A stretch of 56,725 nt of DNA from Pedobacter sp. ASV17 (GTDB lineage: Bacteria; Bacteroidota; Bacteroidia; Sphingobacteriales; Sphingobacteriaceae): NCBI RefSeq assembly GCF_016429065.1, contig NZ_JAELTX010000014.1, forward strand, positions 1 to 56,725. The letters are read 5' to 3'. Below, one piece after another: positions 1 through 10,048 of this stretch. Below the pieces are notes generated by a model. That model was not told the DNA's origin, did no database searches, and was given only the letters and a program-made list of their open reading frames with translations. Positions within the stretch are counted from its first letter, which is position 1, and every line of letters starts with the position of its first letter. The position numbers and the translations under genes are program-made.

Positions 1-3000
1 TTTGCTTTTAGGCTACCGTTGTACTTAATGGTAAAGCGTGAAACTACCGGATTAGGGAAAACACCAACAATATCAAGCATTCCGTTAATTTCACCTGTAT
101 AGTTAATTACCTGCGGTTGTGTTGGATTCTCTGCACCGTTATGGTCTACTTGCATTAACCTGTAGTAGTTATTGCCAATTAACGGGCTTTTATCAATAAA
201 TGAATAGCTTGAGTTATTGCCTTTAGCTGGTTCATTATGCAGCTTTACATAATTACGGTTATCGCCCGCTCTTTCTACCACAAATTTGCTATTGTTAGTT
301 TCTATCAATGTGCTCCATTTAACGGCTACACCTTGGCTAACTTTAGTCGCGTTAAAAGAGGCATAAGTTACTGGAAGCGTTGTTGGATTTTCGAAAGATA
401 CACTAAACCTATCAGCACCAAAAGTTGTAGCATTGTTCACATCTACATTGAAAGTATGCGTACCGCCATTTGGAATATTCGTTGAGGTTCCCAAGAAGTT
501 GTCATTTAGTTTTACCAAATAACCTGTAGGTACATCTTTGTATTTTACTTGAAGCTGGTAGTTACCGTTGCCATTTAGTTTATCAATATCAAACTTAACG
601 ACAGAGCTTTCGCTAACTTCAGGCATGTAGTTAATGACCAACTTCCTATTATCACTAGAGAAACTAGACAAGAACACTTTTTGCTCCACTGCTTCTTTGA
701 TGTAGGAAACGTCTTCTGAAGCATTGTATTGTGCTGATTTTCCTGATTGGAATACTACCGCTGTTTCTTCTTCAAACTGGTTCCCCTGATTTTTAAGCAC
801 TAGTCTCAATTCGGCATAAGGGGTGGCCAAGATACTTTGATTTGGAGCTACTGCTACTTTTTGGAGCGCTAAATTTCCTTTCGCTGGCGTAGACATTAAA
901 AGCGTAGGTGCTCGCGTACCAATCTTGGCATCTTCGGTAAAGGTTAAACTACCTGAAGCATTGGCTGATTGAACGAAAAAGCCTTGTCCCGCTGGAATAA
1001 TATTGCTACCTACTCCTGCTGGCACACCAATAGTACCATCGTAGGTGGCATAGGTTTTAGTATTTGGGTTCCAAATTCTGATTACGTTATTTAACAAATT
1101 GCTTTTCACAATACCTGCCGAGTTCCAATCGATGCTAGAGGCATAAGGATTACCTACCAAGTTATATCCATTGGAAAGAGATACATTGACATCTTGCTGG
1201 TTCAAAGTGCCTTCAAAGGTCATTGCAAAGCTTTCAGGATTAACAAAAGGAGGAGTCATTTTATCCGTCGCATTTGATCTATCACCACGATAGAAAAGGT
1301 AAGCTCCTTTACCTATCGACAGTGAAGTATTGATATTTGGCAAGGCTACATAACCTCCCGCATTATATGTCCAAGCACTCGGAGAATTATAGGTTGACTC
1401 ATCGAAACCGTTGGTCGCTCCACCATCGCCTGTAATGATCATATTGTTGATGAACTGTACGTAACTGTAGGCCCTGTTTGAAGCATTTCCGTTATCATAA
1501 ATTGGGGATGATAGCATTCTATAAGTTCTGTACATGGTTTTATCACCTCCTGTAAGGAACCTTTGTACTTTTACATCTCCAACAATTGATGAACTTGGAG
1601 CAATAGCCTCAACACGTGCAGAACCTGAAGCATCTGACATTAAGGTTAAATGGCCATTTGCATTCAGATTTGTACCAGGATCTAAGGTTAACACGCCTGC
1701 TGGAGCAACTTGAAAATTACCAGAAGTTAATGTTTTGGTCCCGTTGTTGGTGAATATAACGTATGGGAATTTGAGTGATGAAGTGGTAGATAGGCTTTGT
1801 GTAGAAGTACCATCAAAGGTGATCACACTGTTGTTTGAAGCGGTAAAAACGCCTCCAGTGACTGCAAAGTTACCCGCTACATTTAAACCTTGATTAACTA
1901 ATATTGTTCCCCCTGTTTGGGTGTAGCTATCGTTTACCACGGCTACTTCAATTTTTAAGCTTCCTGCTCCTGTAGAAGCAATGGTAAAGCTATTTGCATA
2001 GAACGAGTCTTCTAATACAGGTACACTTCCCGAAGTTTGTCCGGAAGCATTCCAAACAAAGTTAGAAAAGCTTTGACCGCTACCAGGCACCGTTCCCGTA
2101 AATGTAGTGTAGCCGGAGACTTCACAAGTGGATCCATCTTCCCACAAAAGGTTTGGAATAGTTCCAGAAGTAGTAGTGAAATGATGTTGATATTTACCTC
2201 CACCAGCTATTTGCAAAGCACTTCCAGTGTTTACAATAGAACGGGCGTTGTTTACTAACGTACCTTCTACCTTAAAGTCTACGGTAGCTGCGCCATTATT
2301 TATGGTTAGGGTTCCTCCGTTAAGATTTACTTGTGCACCGCTTTCAATAACAACGTCGTCAATACTAAGGCTGTTTGTGATATCAATGGTATGGGTATTT
2401 CTAACCAGAATACCTCTTGAAGTAATCGTAGGTGCTTGGGTAGAAGGCTGCCAGGTAGTATTGTTTGACGAGCTTTCCCAGCTTGCAGAATTGCTCCAAT
2501 CACCCAATAGCACTGCGCTTCTAAAATAATCGTTGGCAGCACTTGCTCCCACTACGGTAATATCGCCTGTGGTATAAGGGGTTTTAGTACCATCGGTTAC
2601 ATTGGTTGCTGTAACCTTAGTAGAAACACTTGCAGAATTCAATGTCACCGGAATGGTAGTACCTACACCATCAACCAAAGCTGTATTTGCTGGCAAAACC
2701 GCTGATGGATCGTTAGAAGTAATACCAACTTCGTCGGTAATGCCTTGGATGGTATTCCAGGCAATATCTACTGCCCTTACGGCAATATTAAATGAAGATC
2801 CAATAGCTTGGTTAGCTGGCACGCCAGTTTTTCCATTAGGTGAACCAGCCACGTAATTTTCGCCAGGCAGCACAATTAACAAACCTGCAAAAGGACCAAT
2901 ATTCACTGTAAAGTTTGGACTTTGGCTAGCTGTCTTGGTGTTGTCAGTAACATCTGATACGGTTAAGGTTCTGTTGTTAGTAGAACTTCCGATACGATAA

Positions 3001-5921
3001 GTTGCAAATGAATTTAAAGTACCATTAATTAATGCAATACTTGGAGGCAACTGTGCGTAAATATCATTGGTAGCTGTAAAAGAAACGATATCGTTAACCG
3101 TAGTTACCGTGTTTCCATAAGCATCTACGGCTTTTACAAATACGCTAAAAGGTTGTCCAGCTATTTGACTATTTGGCGTTCCTGTTTTACCTGCTGCAAT
3201 TCCTTCTACTGAGGTTTCTCCAGGCAAAACCAAAACTAGTTTTTCAAAGCCACCTGCAGTTACCGTAATAGGATTGGTTGTAAAAGATGTCTTGGTATTA
3301 TCTGTTACATCATTTACAGTAATGGTGTGTGTATTTCCAGCAGTTCTTAGCGTTGCCGTAAAAGTTCTTGTACCTGCCAAAAGAGCCAAGTTATTGGTCG
3401 TAAATGAACCGTTAGGATCGGTTGTGGTTAGCTGAACCACATCAGTTACCACATCTACAAAATTCCAATACTCATCTACAGCTCTTACCACCACCGAAAT
3501 ATTTCCACTGGCGGGATGCGGATCGGCACTTCCCACATTACCTGTAACTGTTCCTGGAGAATAAGTTTCGCCAGGCAGAGTAATCAATAATTTTGCAAAA
3601 GCACCTCTAACCACATCTAAATTAGCGCTAGTACTGCTTAAAATAGTAGGTTCAGTAATATCAGAAGCTATTAACTGGTAACCCGTGTCAGCCCTTTTAA
3701 GGGTAACACTGAAAGTTCCGGTACCTGCTGTTAAATTTGCGTTTGCCGGTAATACCGATGTGGCATTATTTGAGGCTATTGCATGGGTGATGGCAACCTC
3801 ATCGGTAATGGCTGCTACCACATTCCAGTTGGCATCAACCGCATTTACGATGACATTGAACGGCACACCTGCATTTTGAATATCTGGCGTGCCTGTTTTT
3901 CCTGTAGGAGTATTTGCTGCGGCCGTTTCACCTGGAAGCAATAGCTGTAGCTTTACAAATGGACCTGCCACTACTGCTGGCAGCGTTTGGCTGTAAGGCG
4001 TTTTTAAACCATCGGTTGTATTGGTGGCGGTTACGTTAGGTGTTTCTAACAAGGTTTTAAATACCAGGTTAAATAAAGTAGGCCCGGTTATAGATAAAGG
4101 AGCATCTGCAGGGGCAGTAAAATTAGTTGCTCCTGTTGCAGAAATGGCAATGGTATTAGTTGAGCTCACTCTGTTCCAATATTCGTCCACACCGTATACC
4201 TCTACGGCATAATCAATGTTGGCCACTGGCGCTGTTGCCACTCCTGTTTTTCCAGTTGGGGTACCTGGCGCATAGGTTTCGCCTGGCATTACCATTAATA
4301 ACTTGGTAAAAGCACCTAAAATCACATCTAAATTAGCGCTAGTACTGCTTAAAATAGTAGGTTCAGTAATATCAGAAGCTATTAACTGGTAACCCGTGTC
4401 AGCCCTTTTAAGGGTAACACTGAAAGTTCCGGTACCTGCTGTTAAATTTGCGTTTGCTGGTAATACCGATGTGGCATTATTTGAGGCTATTGCATGGGTG
4501 ATGGCAACCTCATCGGTAATGGCCGCTACCACATTCCAGTTGGCATCAACTGCATTTACGATAACATTGAACGGTACACCTGCATTTTGAACATCTGGCG
4601 TGCCTGTTTTTCCTGTAGGAGTATTTGCTGCGGCCGTTTCACCTGGAAGCAATAGCTGTAGCTTTACAAATGGACCTGCCACTACTGCTGGCAGCGTTTG
4701 ATTATAAGACGTTTTTGAGCCATCGGTTGTATTGGTGGCGGTTACGTTAGGTGTTTCTAACAAGGTTTTAAATACCAGGTTAAATAAAGTAGGCCCGGTT
4801 GTAGATAAAGGAGCATCTGCAGGGGCAGTAAAATTAGTTGCTCCTGTTGCAGAAATGGCAATGGTATTGGTTGAGCTCACTCTGTTCCAATATTCGTCCA
4901 CACCATATACCTCTACGGCATAATCAATGTTGGCCACTGGTGCCGTTGCCACTCCCATTTTTCCCGTTGGGGTACCTGGCGCATAGGTTTCCCCTGGCAT
5001 TACCATTAATAACTTGGTAAAAGCACCTGGAGTTACCCTAATATCTGAACTAATGCCATCTGGAATGGCATTATCTGTATTGTTATTGGCAGTAAGTTTG
5101 TAATATGTAGTTGGAGTGGGGCTATAGCTATACAAAGTAGCATTGAAGCTTGCCGTACCTGAGGCTAAAGCAACCGGTGCAGAGATTGTTGCATAAGGGT
5201 TATCGGTCGTTAGAGACACCTGATTGTTTGGTGCATTAGTAACCACGTTAAAGGCATAATCTACAGCATTTACGGTAACTGCTAAACTTTCACCTGCGGT
5301 TGACGTGATTAAACTACCCCCTGAATGTCCTGTAGCCGTGCCCGGCGCATTAGTTTGCCCTGGCAATAATACTTGTAGCCCTACAAAAGGACCTGCAGCC
5401 GTTGATAGCGTTGCTACTGGGGTTCCATTTGTAAAGCCCACAACATTCGCATGATTATTGGGTGCTTGCGCCCTTTCGATATAGGCTTCGGTACCTACCG
5501 CTTTACTGGTAGCTTTTACCCTTAAACCAGAGATGGTGATGGAGTTTCCTGCAGTTAATGTAGAATTTGCGGTATAACTGATGGTGACAGATGTTGTCGT
5601 GCTGTTATCAAATACTGTAGCTGCGGTTACTCTTGGCCCACTACGGCTAACCGTCACCGTTCCTATTTCAAACTCCCAGCCTGTGGGCGCATTTAACCTG
5701 ATTCTCCTATCGGTCCCTGCACCAAAATTAGTCGCGGCGTTATCACTAATCACGATATCGCCAATGGCCGTATATTGCTCAAGCGGTCCTCCAGTTGATT
5801 TCTCTACAGAGATGTTCTGTCCACCAGTTGGCTGGGTAATAGTTACCTGAGCCAGCGCCTTGGAGGCACTGAAAAAAACAAAAAGCAAGAAAAAAAACTT
5901 GATCTTGGTAAAAATCTTCAT
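1..5921 (-). CDS. Giant T9SS surface protein with eight Ig-like repeats (C-terminus beyond left edge)
   Basis: The reverse strand is open from an ATG at 5921 to the window edge, at least 1973 codons; I followed the frame and met no stop. Residues 1-24 form a signal peptide (hydrophobic FFFLLFVFF, cut at ALA/Q). A region of about 150 residues is followed by eight units of about 118 residues (nucleotides 2550-5395). Each unit starts like GPFxKLxLLLPGET, then a GKTG motif and AVDxxWN, which suggests a beta-sandwich adhesin repeat. Next come beta-helix-like filler and the roughly 480-residue module shared with the next two genes (from GDKTMYRTYRMLSSPIYDN, near 1560). The edge cuts inside the sorting domain at VFPNPV...FTIKYNGS, about 60 residues short by comparison with the neighbours. 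Export through T9SS is inferred from that domain. The ligand is unknown. Confidence 0.9.
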   Translation of the reverse strand, partial: MKIFTKIKFFFLLFVFFSASKALAQVTITQPTGGQNISVEKSTGGPLEQYTAIGDIVISDNAATNFGAGTDRRIRLNAPTGWEFEIGTVTVSRSGPRVTAATVFDNSTTTSVTISYTANSTLTAGNSITISGLRVKATSKAVGTEAYIERAQAPNNHANVVGFTNGTPVATLSTAAGPFVGLQVLLPGQTNAPGTATGHSGGSLITSTAGESLAVTVNAVDYAFNVVTNAPNNQVSLTTDNPYATISAPVALASGTASFNATLYSYSPTPTTYYKLTANNNTDNAIPDGISSDIRVTPGAFTKLLMVMPGETYAPGTPTGKMGVATAPVANIDYAVEVYGVDEYWNRVSSTNTIAISATGATNFTAPADAPLSTTGPTLFNLVFKTLLETPNVTATNTTDGSKTSYNQTLPAVVAGPFVKLQLLLPGETAAANTPTGKTGTPDVQNAGVPFNVIVNAVDANWNVVAAITDEVAITHAIASNNATSVLPANANLTAGTGTFSVTLKRADTGYQLIASDITEPTILSSTSANLDVILGAFTKLLMVMPGETYAPGTPTGKTGVATAPVANIDYAVEVYGVDEYWNRVSSTNTIAISATGATNFTAPADAPLSITGPTLFNLVFKTLLETPNVTATNTTDGLKTPYSQTLPAVVAGPFVKLQLLLPGETAAANTPTGKTGTPDIQNAGVPFNVIVNAVDANWNVVAAITDEVAITHAIASNNATSVLPANANLTAGTGTFSVTLKRADTGYQLIASDITEPTILSSTSANLDVVRGAFAKLLITLPGETYSPGTVTGNVGSADPHPASGNISVVVRAVDEYWNFVDVVTDVVQLTTTDPNGSFTTNNLALLAGTRTFTATLRTAGNTHTITVNDVTDNTKTSFTTNPITVTAGGFEKLVLVLPGETSVEGIAAGKTGTPNSQIAGQPFSVFVKAVDAYGNTVTTVNDIVSFTATNDIYAQLPPSIALINGTLNSFATYRIGSSTNNRTLTVSDVTDNTKTASQSPNFTVNIGPFAGLLIVLPGENYVAGSPNGKTGVPANQAIGSSFNIAVRAVDIAWNTIQGITDEVGITSNDPSAVLPANTALVDGVGTTIPVTLNSASVSTKVTATNVTDGTKTPYTTGDITVVGASAANDYFRSAVLLGDWSNSASWESSSNNTTWQPSTQAPTITSRGILVRNTHTIDITNSLSIDDVVIESGAQVNLNGGTLTINNGAATVDFKVEGTLVNNARSIVNTGSALQIAGGGKYQHHFTTTSGTIPNLLWEDGSTCEVSGYTTFTGTVPGSGQSFSNFVWNASGQTSGSVPVLEDSFYANSFTIASTGAGSLKIEVAVVNDSYTQTGGTILVNQGLNVAGNFAVTGGVFTASNNSVITFDGTSTQSLSTTSSLKFPYVIFTNNGTKTLTSGNFQVAPAGVLTLDPGTNLNANGHLTLMSDASGSARVEAIAPSSSIVGDVKVQRFLTGGDKTMYRTYRMLSSPIYDNGNASNRAYSYVQFINNMIITGDGGATNGFDESTYNSPSAWTYNAGGYVALPNINTSLSIGKGAYLFYRGDRSNATDKMTPPFVNPESFAMTFEGTLNQQDVNVSLSNGYNLVGNPYASSIDWNSAGIVKSNLLNNVIRIWNPNTKTYATYDGTIGVPAGVGSNIIPAGQGFFVQSANASGSLTFTEDAKIGTRAPTLLMSTPAKGNLALQKVAVAPNQSILATPYAELRLVLKNQGNQFEEETAVVFQSGKSAQYNASEDVSYIKEAVEQKVFLSSFSSDNRKLVINYMPEVSESSVVKFDIDKLNGNGNYQLQVKYKDVPTGYLVKLNDNFLGTSTNIPNGGTHTFNVDVNNATTFGADRFSVSFENPTTLPVTYASFNATKVSQGVAVKWSTLIETNNSKFVVERAGDNRNYVKLHNEPAKGNNSSYSFIDKSPLIGNNYYRLMQVDHNGAENPTQPQVINYTGEINGMLDIVGVFPNPVVSRFTIKYNGSLKA
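3606..4316 (-). repeat. 711-bp tandem repeat, copy A
   Basis: This copy is almost identical to the adjacent segment at 4317-5027 with an exact offset of 711 bp (237 codons). By hand alignment I count about 21 base differences and 6 amino-acid differences. Both copies encode the same pair of Ig-like units. Boundaries are good to within about 10 bp, because the ends fall in the conserved AFTKLL linker. Confidence 0.9.
4317..5027 (-). repeat. 711-bp tandem repeat, copy B
   Basis: This is the second, N-terminal-side copy of the 237-codon duplication. Differences from copy A cluster in the linker after the TNTTDG motif (SKTSYNQ here, LKTPYSQ in copy A). Most other differences are silent, so the array is under protein-level constraint and the duplication is recent or homogenised. 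Confidence 0.9.
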
Positions 5922-6043
5922 AGGCATTAAAAATTAGCTCTCATCATTTTAAATTAGACTACAAAACTTAGTATTCTGTAAATCAAATAATTTGCGCTAA
6001 AGTCGATATTTTTAAGCACTTACGCAATACCTATAAAGCATTA

Positions 6044-6079
6044 ATTACTACTTTTTTCTCTAATCAAAAAAAGAGTAAT
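6044..6079 (-). terminator. Possible hairpin after the second T9SS gene
   Basis: Arms ATTACT plus CTTTTTT (6044-6057) pair with AAAAAAG plus AGTAAT (6067-6079), with one bulged A and a short loop, about 50 bases beyond the stop of the gene ending at 6131. The stem is A/T-rich, so the case for termination is modest. Confidence 0.35.
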
Positions 6080-6130
6080 ATTGTTCGAACCCTGCATGTT
6101 GAGACACATGGGGCTTTACGTTAAAATTCG

Positions 6131-9100
6131 CTACTTTTTCATCAATTTAGCTGCTGCGATTTTTTTACCACTAGCGTCTAAAAGTGTGGCAAAATAAACT
6201 CCAGAAGATGCAGCGGGCAAAACTCCAGCATAACCGTTCACCACTTCGTTTTTAGCCACTTCTTTGTTATACAATTCCTTACCTGTTACGTCAGCAATCT
6301 TTAAGGTGTAGCGTTCTGAATTAAGATTGCCTGCATATTTTAAAGTAAAGTTAGTTTCAACAACCGTTGGATAAATCAGCATTTCGTTATCAGCGTTAGC
6401 ATTCAGGTCATATTTTACCACTACCAACTTGTCATAGGCTCTTGGCGTTCCATCTTTATCTACCTGCACTAATTTGTAATAGTTATTTCCAGCTAAAGGA
6501 GCTTTATCCAACAAATTGTAAAGACCTGTTTGATTAGCGGGTACAGTTCCAATTGAAGCAAAAACTTGGTTTTCGCCAGCTCTTTGCAAATCAAAATGGC
6601 TGTTGTTTGTTTCCGAAGAAGTTTTCCAGGTTAAAGCAACACCAGCATTTGTTTTAACACCTGTAAATGCTGTAAAAGTTACTGGAAGTGTAACTGGAGG
6701 AGTTACTTGTAGCTCAAAGCGGCCGTTACCCAAACTTGCGGCATTACTTTTATCAATGTTTAACGAGTAAACTGTTCCTTCGTTAGCAATATCGGTAAGG
6801 GTATTCAACAGTTTATCTTTTAACTTTACTACATATCCTGCTGGAATGTCGGATAAGATAAATCTTAAAGTATAAGCACCGCCATTATCCGCATTGATCG
6901 TTAATCCAATTTTTTCAACCGTTGAAATATGGGGCATATAATTAATGGCCAATTCTTTTGCATCGATTGATTGGCTTGATAAGAATACTGATTCGCCACC
7001 CATTCTAGCCACGTCATTACCGGTAAAGATCGCTTCACTACCATTTTTCAAAACCACTAGGGTTTCATCTGCATTCTCGGTTGCATTTCTAACCAACTGC
7101 ACTCTAATTCTAGCAGGCTCTTCTTCTTGTGTAAGTGTATTTGTTTCTACACCTACCAAACCCGTTCTATCCAAGTTACTATTACCTGCCGACATCACTT
7201 TTGACATCATACTGGTAGACGTGCTACTTGTCACTTTTGAGGCTTCCGTAAAGGTTACAGATGGCGATGAGTTGTTAGTGGTTTGCACGAAAAACGATTG
7301 GCCTGGAGCAATAAAATTAGACCCCCCATTGATACCGTCGGAACCATTATAAGTTGAATACTGTCTGCAACTAGGATTCCACACCCTTACTACCGCACTT
7401 ACGTTAGAAGTTTTGGTTACTTTACTCCAATCCACCACCGCTGCATAAGGGTTACCTACCAAACTGTAGCCCGAAGTACCGTGTGTTAAAGGTACGGTAA
7501 CGCTTTGTTGGTTCAATACACCTTTGTAAGTCATCACAATAGACTCTGGATCTAAAAATGGACTGGTCACCTTGCCTGTCAAATTATTTTTATTTCCTCT
7601 ATAAAACAAGTAGGCACCCCTTCCAATGTTTACACTTGTATTGATGTTTGGAATTTCTACGTACTTATTGTTGTAAGTCCAAGCTCCCGCTTGATTAGAT
7701 GAAGTTTGATCGAAACCATTTACTGAACCACCTGGTCCTGTAATGATCATATCATCAATAAACTGAGTGAAGCTATAAGTTCTGTTTCCTACTACATCTG
7801 TGTTGATGAAGTTAGTGGTATTGTCGTACACTGGCGAAGAAAACATTCTGTATGTACGCCACATATCTTTACTTCCGCCTTGGATATAACGTTCAACGGT
7901 TACTTGACCTTTAATGGCTGCTGTTGATGGAATAGCCGTTACAGAAGCCGCACTAGTGGCATCAGCCTTTAAGGTAAGCTTATTGGAAGTCATTAATGTA
8001 GTACTGGCCCCCATGGTAACGAAACCATTTGCAGCGACAGCAAACTTCCCTGATCCTCCTAACGTTTTGATATTTGCTCCAGAAAAAGCTACATTTTTAA
8101 ACACTACACCATTACCAGAGTCAGAACCTTCGTCTCTAATGGATTGATCTTTGGTTCCGCTGAAACTCACGCCAACATTACCATTTGCCAGATCAATAGC
8201 ACCGCCAGAGGTACTCCAGCTGCCCTCAACCGCCAAAGTGCCACTTCCAGAAAACATTGAACTTCTGTCATTTTTAAAAGTTCCACCAATAGTTAAAGTA
8301 ACCCCGTTATCAATAGTCACCACCGGTGCTGTACCCGAGGTACCTGTCACCATTAAATTTCCCACTTTAGTGCTAACAGACAAGGTCGGTTTTGCATTTG
8401 AAGAAACATTACCTATTCTTACCAAGTCGTTTACTCCAGGAAGTACAGAAGGATTACTACCATTAGCCAATTTCCAGTTCGCTAATGTATTCCATGAACC
8501 AGTACCAGCGATCCAATCGTAAACATTACCATTATTGATTGCCGGCGATGCAGTATTGCTATTCACAATCCCCGAAGTATTCTTATAGTTTAACTGAGCA
8601 TCTTCACTGCCCAATTTATTAACATTGGTAAAACTAAAAGTAACCCCAGTTGGCGCATTACTTTTCACGTCAGCCTTTAAGCAGTAATAAGCAGCAGGCA
8701 ACATTGAGCCATCGGCAGCGCCCACGGTAAATAGCCTACTTTTTTGAGGGAAAGATTCCGCACGGACTGCTCTCCACTCCACATTCATGCTTGACACTAG
8801 GGCATCATCGGCATTCCCAAAATAATCATCGCTTGAAATAAACAATCTTACATTTTCGACGATGTCGTTCAAACCTTTATCGCCAGCAGAAACTGAAGCA
8901 TCCAATACCAAAGAATTGATATCGAACAAACCACGGCTCATCATTTTTAACCCATAAATTACGGCATCTTTTTGTCCGTTATACAATGGGCTTGAAATTC
9001 CGTAAGCTGGATCGTTAGCACCAACAATTTCAAGCTTCATGCCATACATTTTTAGCTCATCAAACTTGAAGCGATCTGCTGTTGTTGCATTGATATGAAG

Positions 9101-9826
9101 CCCTGAATTTGTAGCCGTATAGTTTCCTAATGTACTATGATAAGCACCCGTACCACCTCTTTCTGTTCTTGCTTCTCTAACCGCAGCAGTATATTCGTCA
9201 ACAAATAAATGCCAAACATATTGTCCTTGTCTTTTCAGTCTTTGTAATCTTATTGCATAGGTTTTATTTGCCCAGCCCGCTCCTAATGACGATAGATCAA
9301 AACTAATTAGGTTATTATATCTATTTCCCCAAGGATCATTGTCATATCTCCACCTTAATGACAAACTGCTACCATCTTGAGTAAGATAATATCCTGTATT
9401 TGGATTAGCGAAGTTTCCTGTAGAAAGGAACCAATATTTCCATGAATTTTGGCCCACACCAATCACATCGGACTGATCAGCAGTATTTGCGTTATTTTTA
9501 TAGATAAATGTCCATTCCCAACCGAAAGTTTCATCGTTAAGATTGGTGTTGCCAGACAAGAATGAGAACTGATAAGCCCCAGGCAGGTTATTACCTGAAG
9601 TGGTTAAGCAATAGCCGTTTTCAACAGCCAAATTATTTGTACCATTTGACGAAACTGCCAAAGCTGGACTTGCCCCAATTTGTGATATTCCAGCGCCTAA
9701 TTGACCACCATCAAAATTATTGTAGTAGTAATTGGTTGCCGTATAAACTTGGGCGTAAGAAAGCATGGTCAAAAATGACAAGGCTAAAGTAGATATGATG
9801 ACTAATAGTTTGTTTGGGCTCTTCAT
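6131..9826 (-). CDS. T9SS type A sorting domain surface protein, 1231 aa
   Basis: A signal peptide (residues 1-25, cut at SYA/Q) leads into a roughly 220-residue N-terminal region rich in W, Y and N, with LSLRWRYDND and YVWHLFVDEY. It resembles a concanavalin-like/LamG sandwich, but I cannot assign it firmly. A middle part with VYDWIAGTGSWNTLANWK and repeated beta-strands is typical of Bacteroidota adhesins. From about residue 636 (VERYIQGGSKDMWRTYRMFS) to the end it matches both neighbours. The C-terminus (YPTVVETNFTLKYAG...KLMKK) is a type A sorting domain read by the T9SS, so the protein should be secreted and fixed to the cell surface or released. It lies between two paralogues in the same direction and has its own likely promoter near 9880. 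Confidence 0.92.
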   Translation of the reverse strand: MKSPNKLLVIISTLALSFLTMLSYAQVYTATNYYYNNFDGGQLGAGISQIGASPALAVSSNGTNNLAVENGYCLTTSGNNLPGAYQFSFLSGNTNLNDETFGWEWTFIYKNNANTADQSDVIGVGQNSWKYWFLSTGNFANPNTGYYLTQDGSSLSLRWRYDNDPWGNRYNNLISFDLSSLGAGWANKTYAIRLQRLKRQGQYVWHLFVDEYTAAVREARTERGGTGAYHSTLGNYTATNSGLHINATTADRFKFDELKMYGMKLEIVGANDPAYGISSPLYNGQKDAVIYGLKMMSRGLFDINSLVLDASVSAGDKGLNDIVENVRLFISSDDYFGNADDALVSSMNVEWRAVRAESFPQKSRLFTVGAADGSMLPAAYYCLKADVKSNAPTGVTFSFTNVNKLGSEDAQLNYKNTSGIVNSNTASPAINNGNVYDWIAGTGSWNTLANWKLANGSNPSVLPGVNDLVRIGNVSSNAKPTLSVSTKVGNLMVTGTSGTAPVVTIDNGVTLTIGGTFKNDRSSMFSGSGTLAVEGSWSTSGGAIDLANGNVGVSFSGTKDQSIRDEGSDSGNGVVFKNVAFSGANIKTLGGSGKFAVAANGFVTMGASTTLMTSNKLTLKADATSAASVTAIPSTAAIKGQVTVERYIQGGSKDMWRTYRMFSSPVYDNTTNFINTDVVGNRTYSFTQFIDDMIITGPGGSVNGFDQTSSNQAGAWTYNNKYVEIPNINTSVNIGRGAYLFYRGNKNNLTGKVTSPFLDPESIVMTYKGVLNQQSVTVPLTHGTSGYSLVGNPYAAVVDWSKVTKTSNVSAVVRVWNPSCRQYSTYNGSDGINGGSNFIAPGQSFFVQTTNNSSPSVTFTEASKVTSSTSTSMMSKVMSAGNSNLDRTGLVGVETNTLTQEEEPARIRVQLVRNATENADETLVVLKNGSEAIFTGNDVARMGGESVFLSSQSIDAKELAINYMPHISTVEKIGLTINADNGGAYTLRFILSDIPAGYVVKLKDKLLNTLTDIANEGTVYSLNIDKSNAASLGNGRFELQVTPPVTLPVTFTAFTGVKTNAGVALTWKTSSETNNSHFDLQRAGENQVFASIGTVPANQTGLYNLLDKAPLAGNNYYKLVQVDKDGTPRAYDKLVVVKYDLNANADNEMLIYPTVVETNFTLKYAGNLNSERYTLKIADVTGKELYNKEVAKNEVVNGYAGVLPAASSGVYFATLLDASGKKIAAAKLMKK

Positions 9827-9872
9827 TATGACAATGAAAAGTCAAAACGCATTCCACAACTTATAATTCTAG

Positions 9873-9902
9873 CAAATCTAGCCTAGCCACCATAAAAACA
9901 AA
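9873..9902 (-). promoter_or_regulatory. Bacteroidota-type promoter for the second T9SS gene
   Basis: On the minus strand TTTG (9902-9899) is followed after 18 bases by TAGATTTG (9880-9873), matching the TTTG / TAnnTTTG promoter of this phylum. Transcription would start about 40 bases before the ATG at 9826. It suggests this gene is transcribed separately from the upstream paralogue. Confidence 0.6.
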
Positions 9903-10048
9903 CATTCGCACAACCCAACAGAATACCTACAACTTTCCCCACTGGAAAACATTACCCCAATCGCGAAATAAATTCCCCAATTTCCACACAAATTCCCCAA
10001 ACCAGTTTAACCATAAAACCCTGATTATACGCCTAATAAAGTCAATCT

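Larger units (their letters stand above)
2550..5395 (-). repeat. Eight protein-level tandem repeats (about 118 aa each) in the giant T9SS protein
   Basis: Translated, this segment is eight consecutive units sharing the order G-[PAG]-F-x-K-L, LPGE(T/N), G-K/N-T/V-G, A-V-D-x-x-W-N, P-A-N and (V/I)TDxT. The outer units (first, sixth, seventh and eighth) are diverged. Units 2-3 and 4-5 are almost the same at DNA level. Such repeats usually form an extended stalk of Ig-like domains. That is inference from the pattern, not from a structure. Confidence 0.8.

Noticed and set aside
3606..5027. CRISPR or satellite reading of the tandem repeat
   Set aside because: The units are 711 bp, in frame and protein-coding, with no spacers or cas genes.
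237..5850. Many plus-strand frames of 60-100 codons across 237-5850
   Set aside because: They are shadows of the long open minus-strand T9SS gene; their translations have no family features, and repeated ones only mirror the 711-bp duplication.
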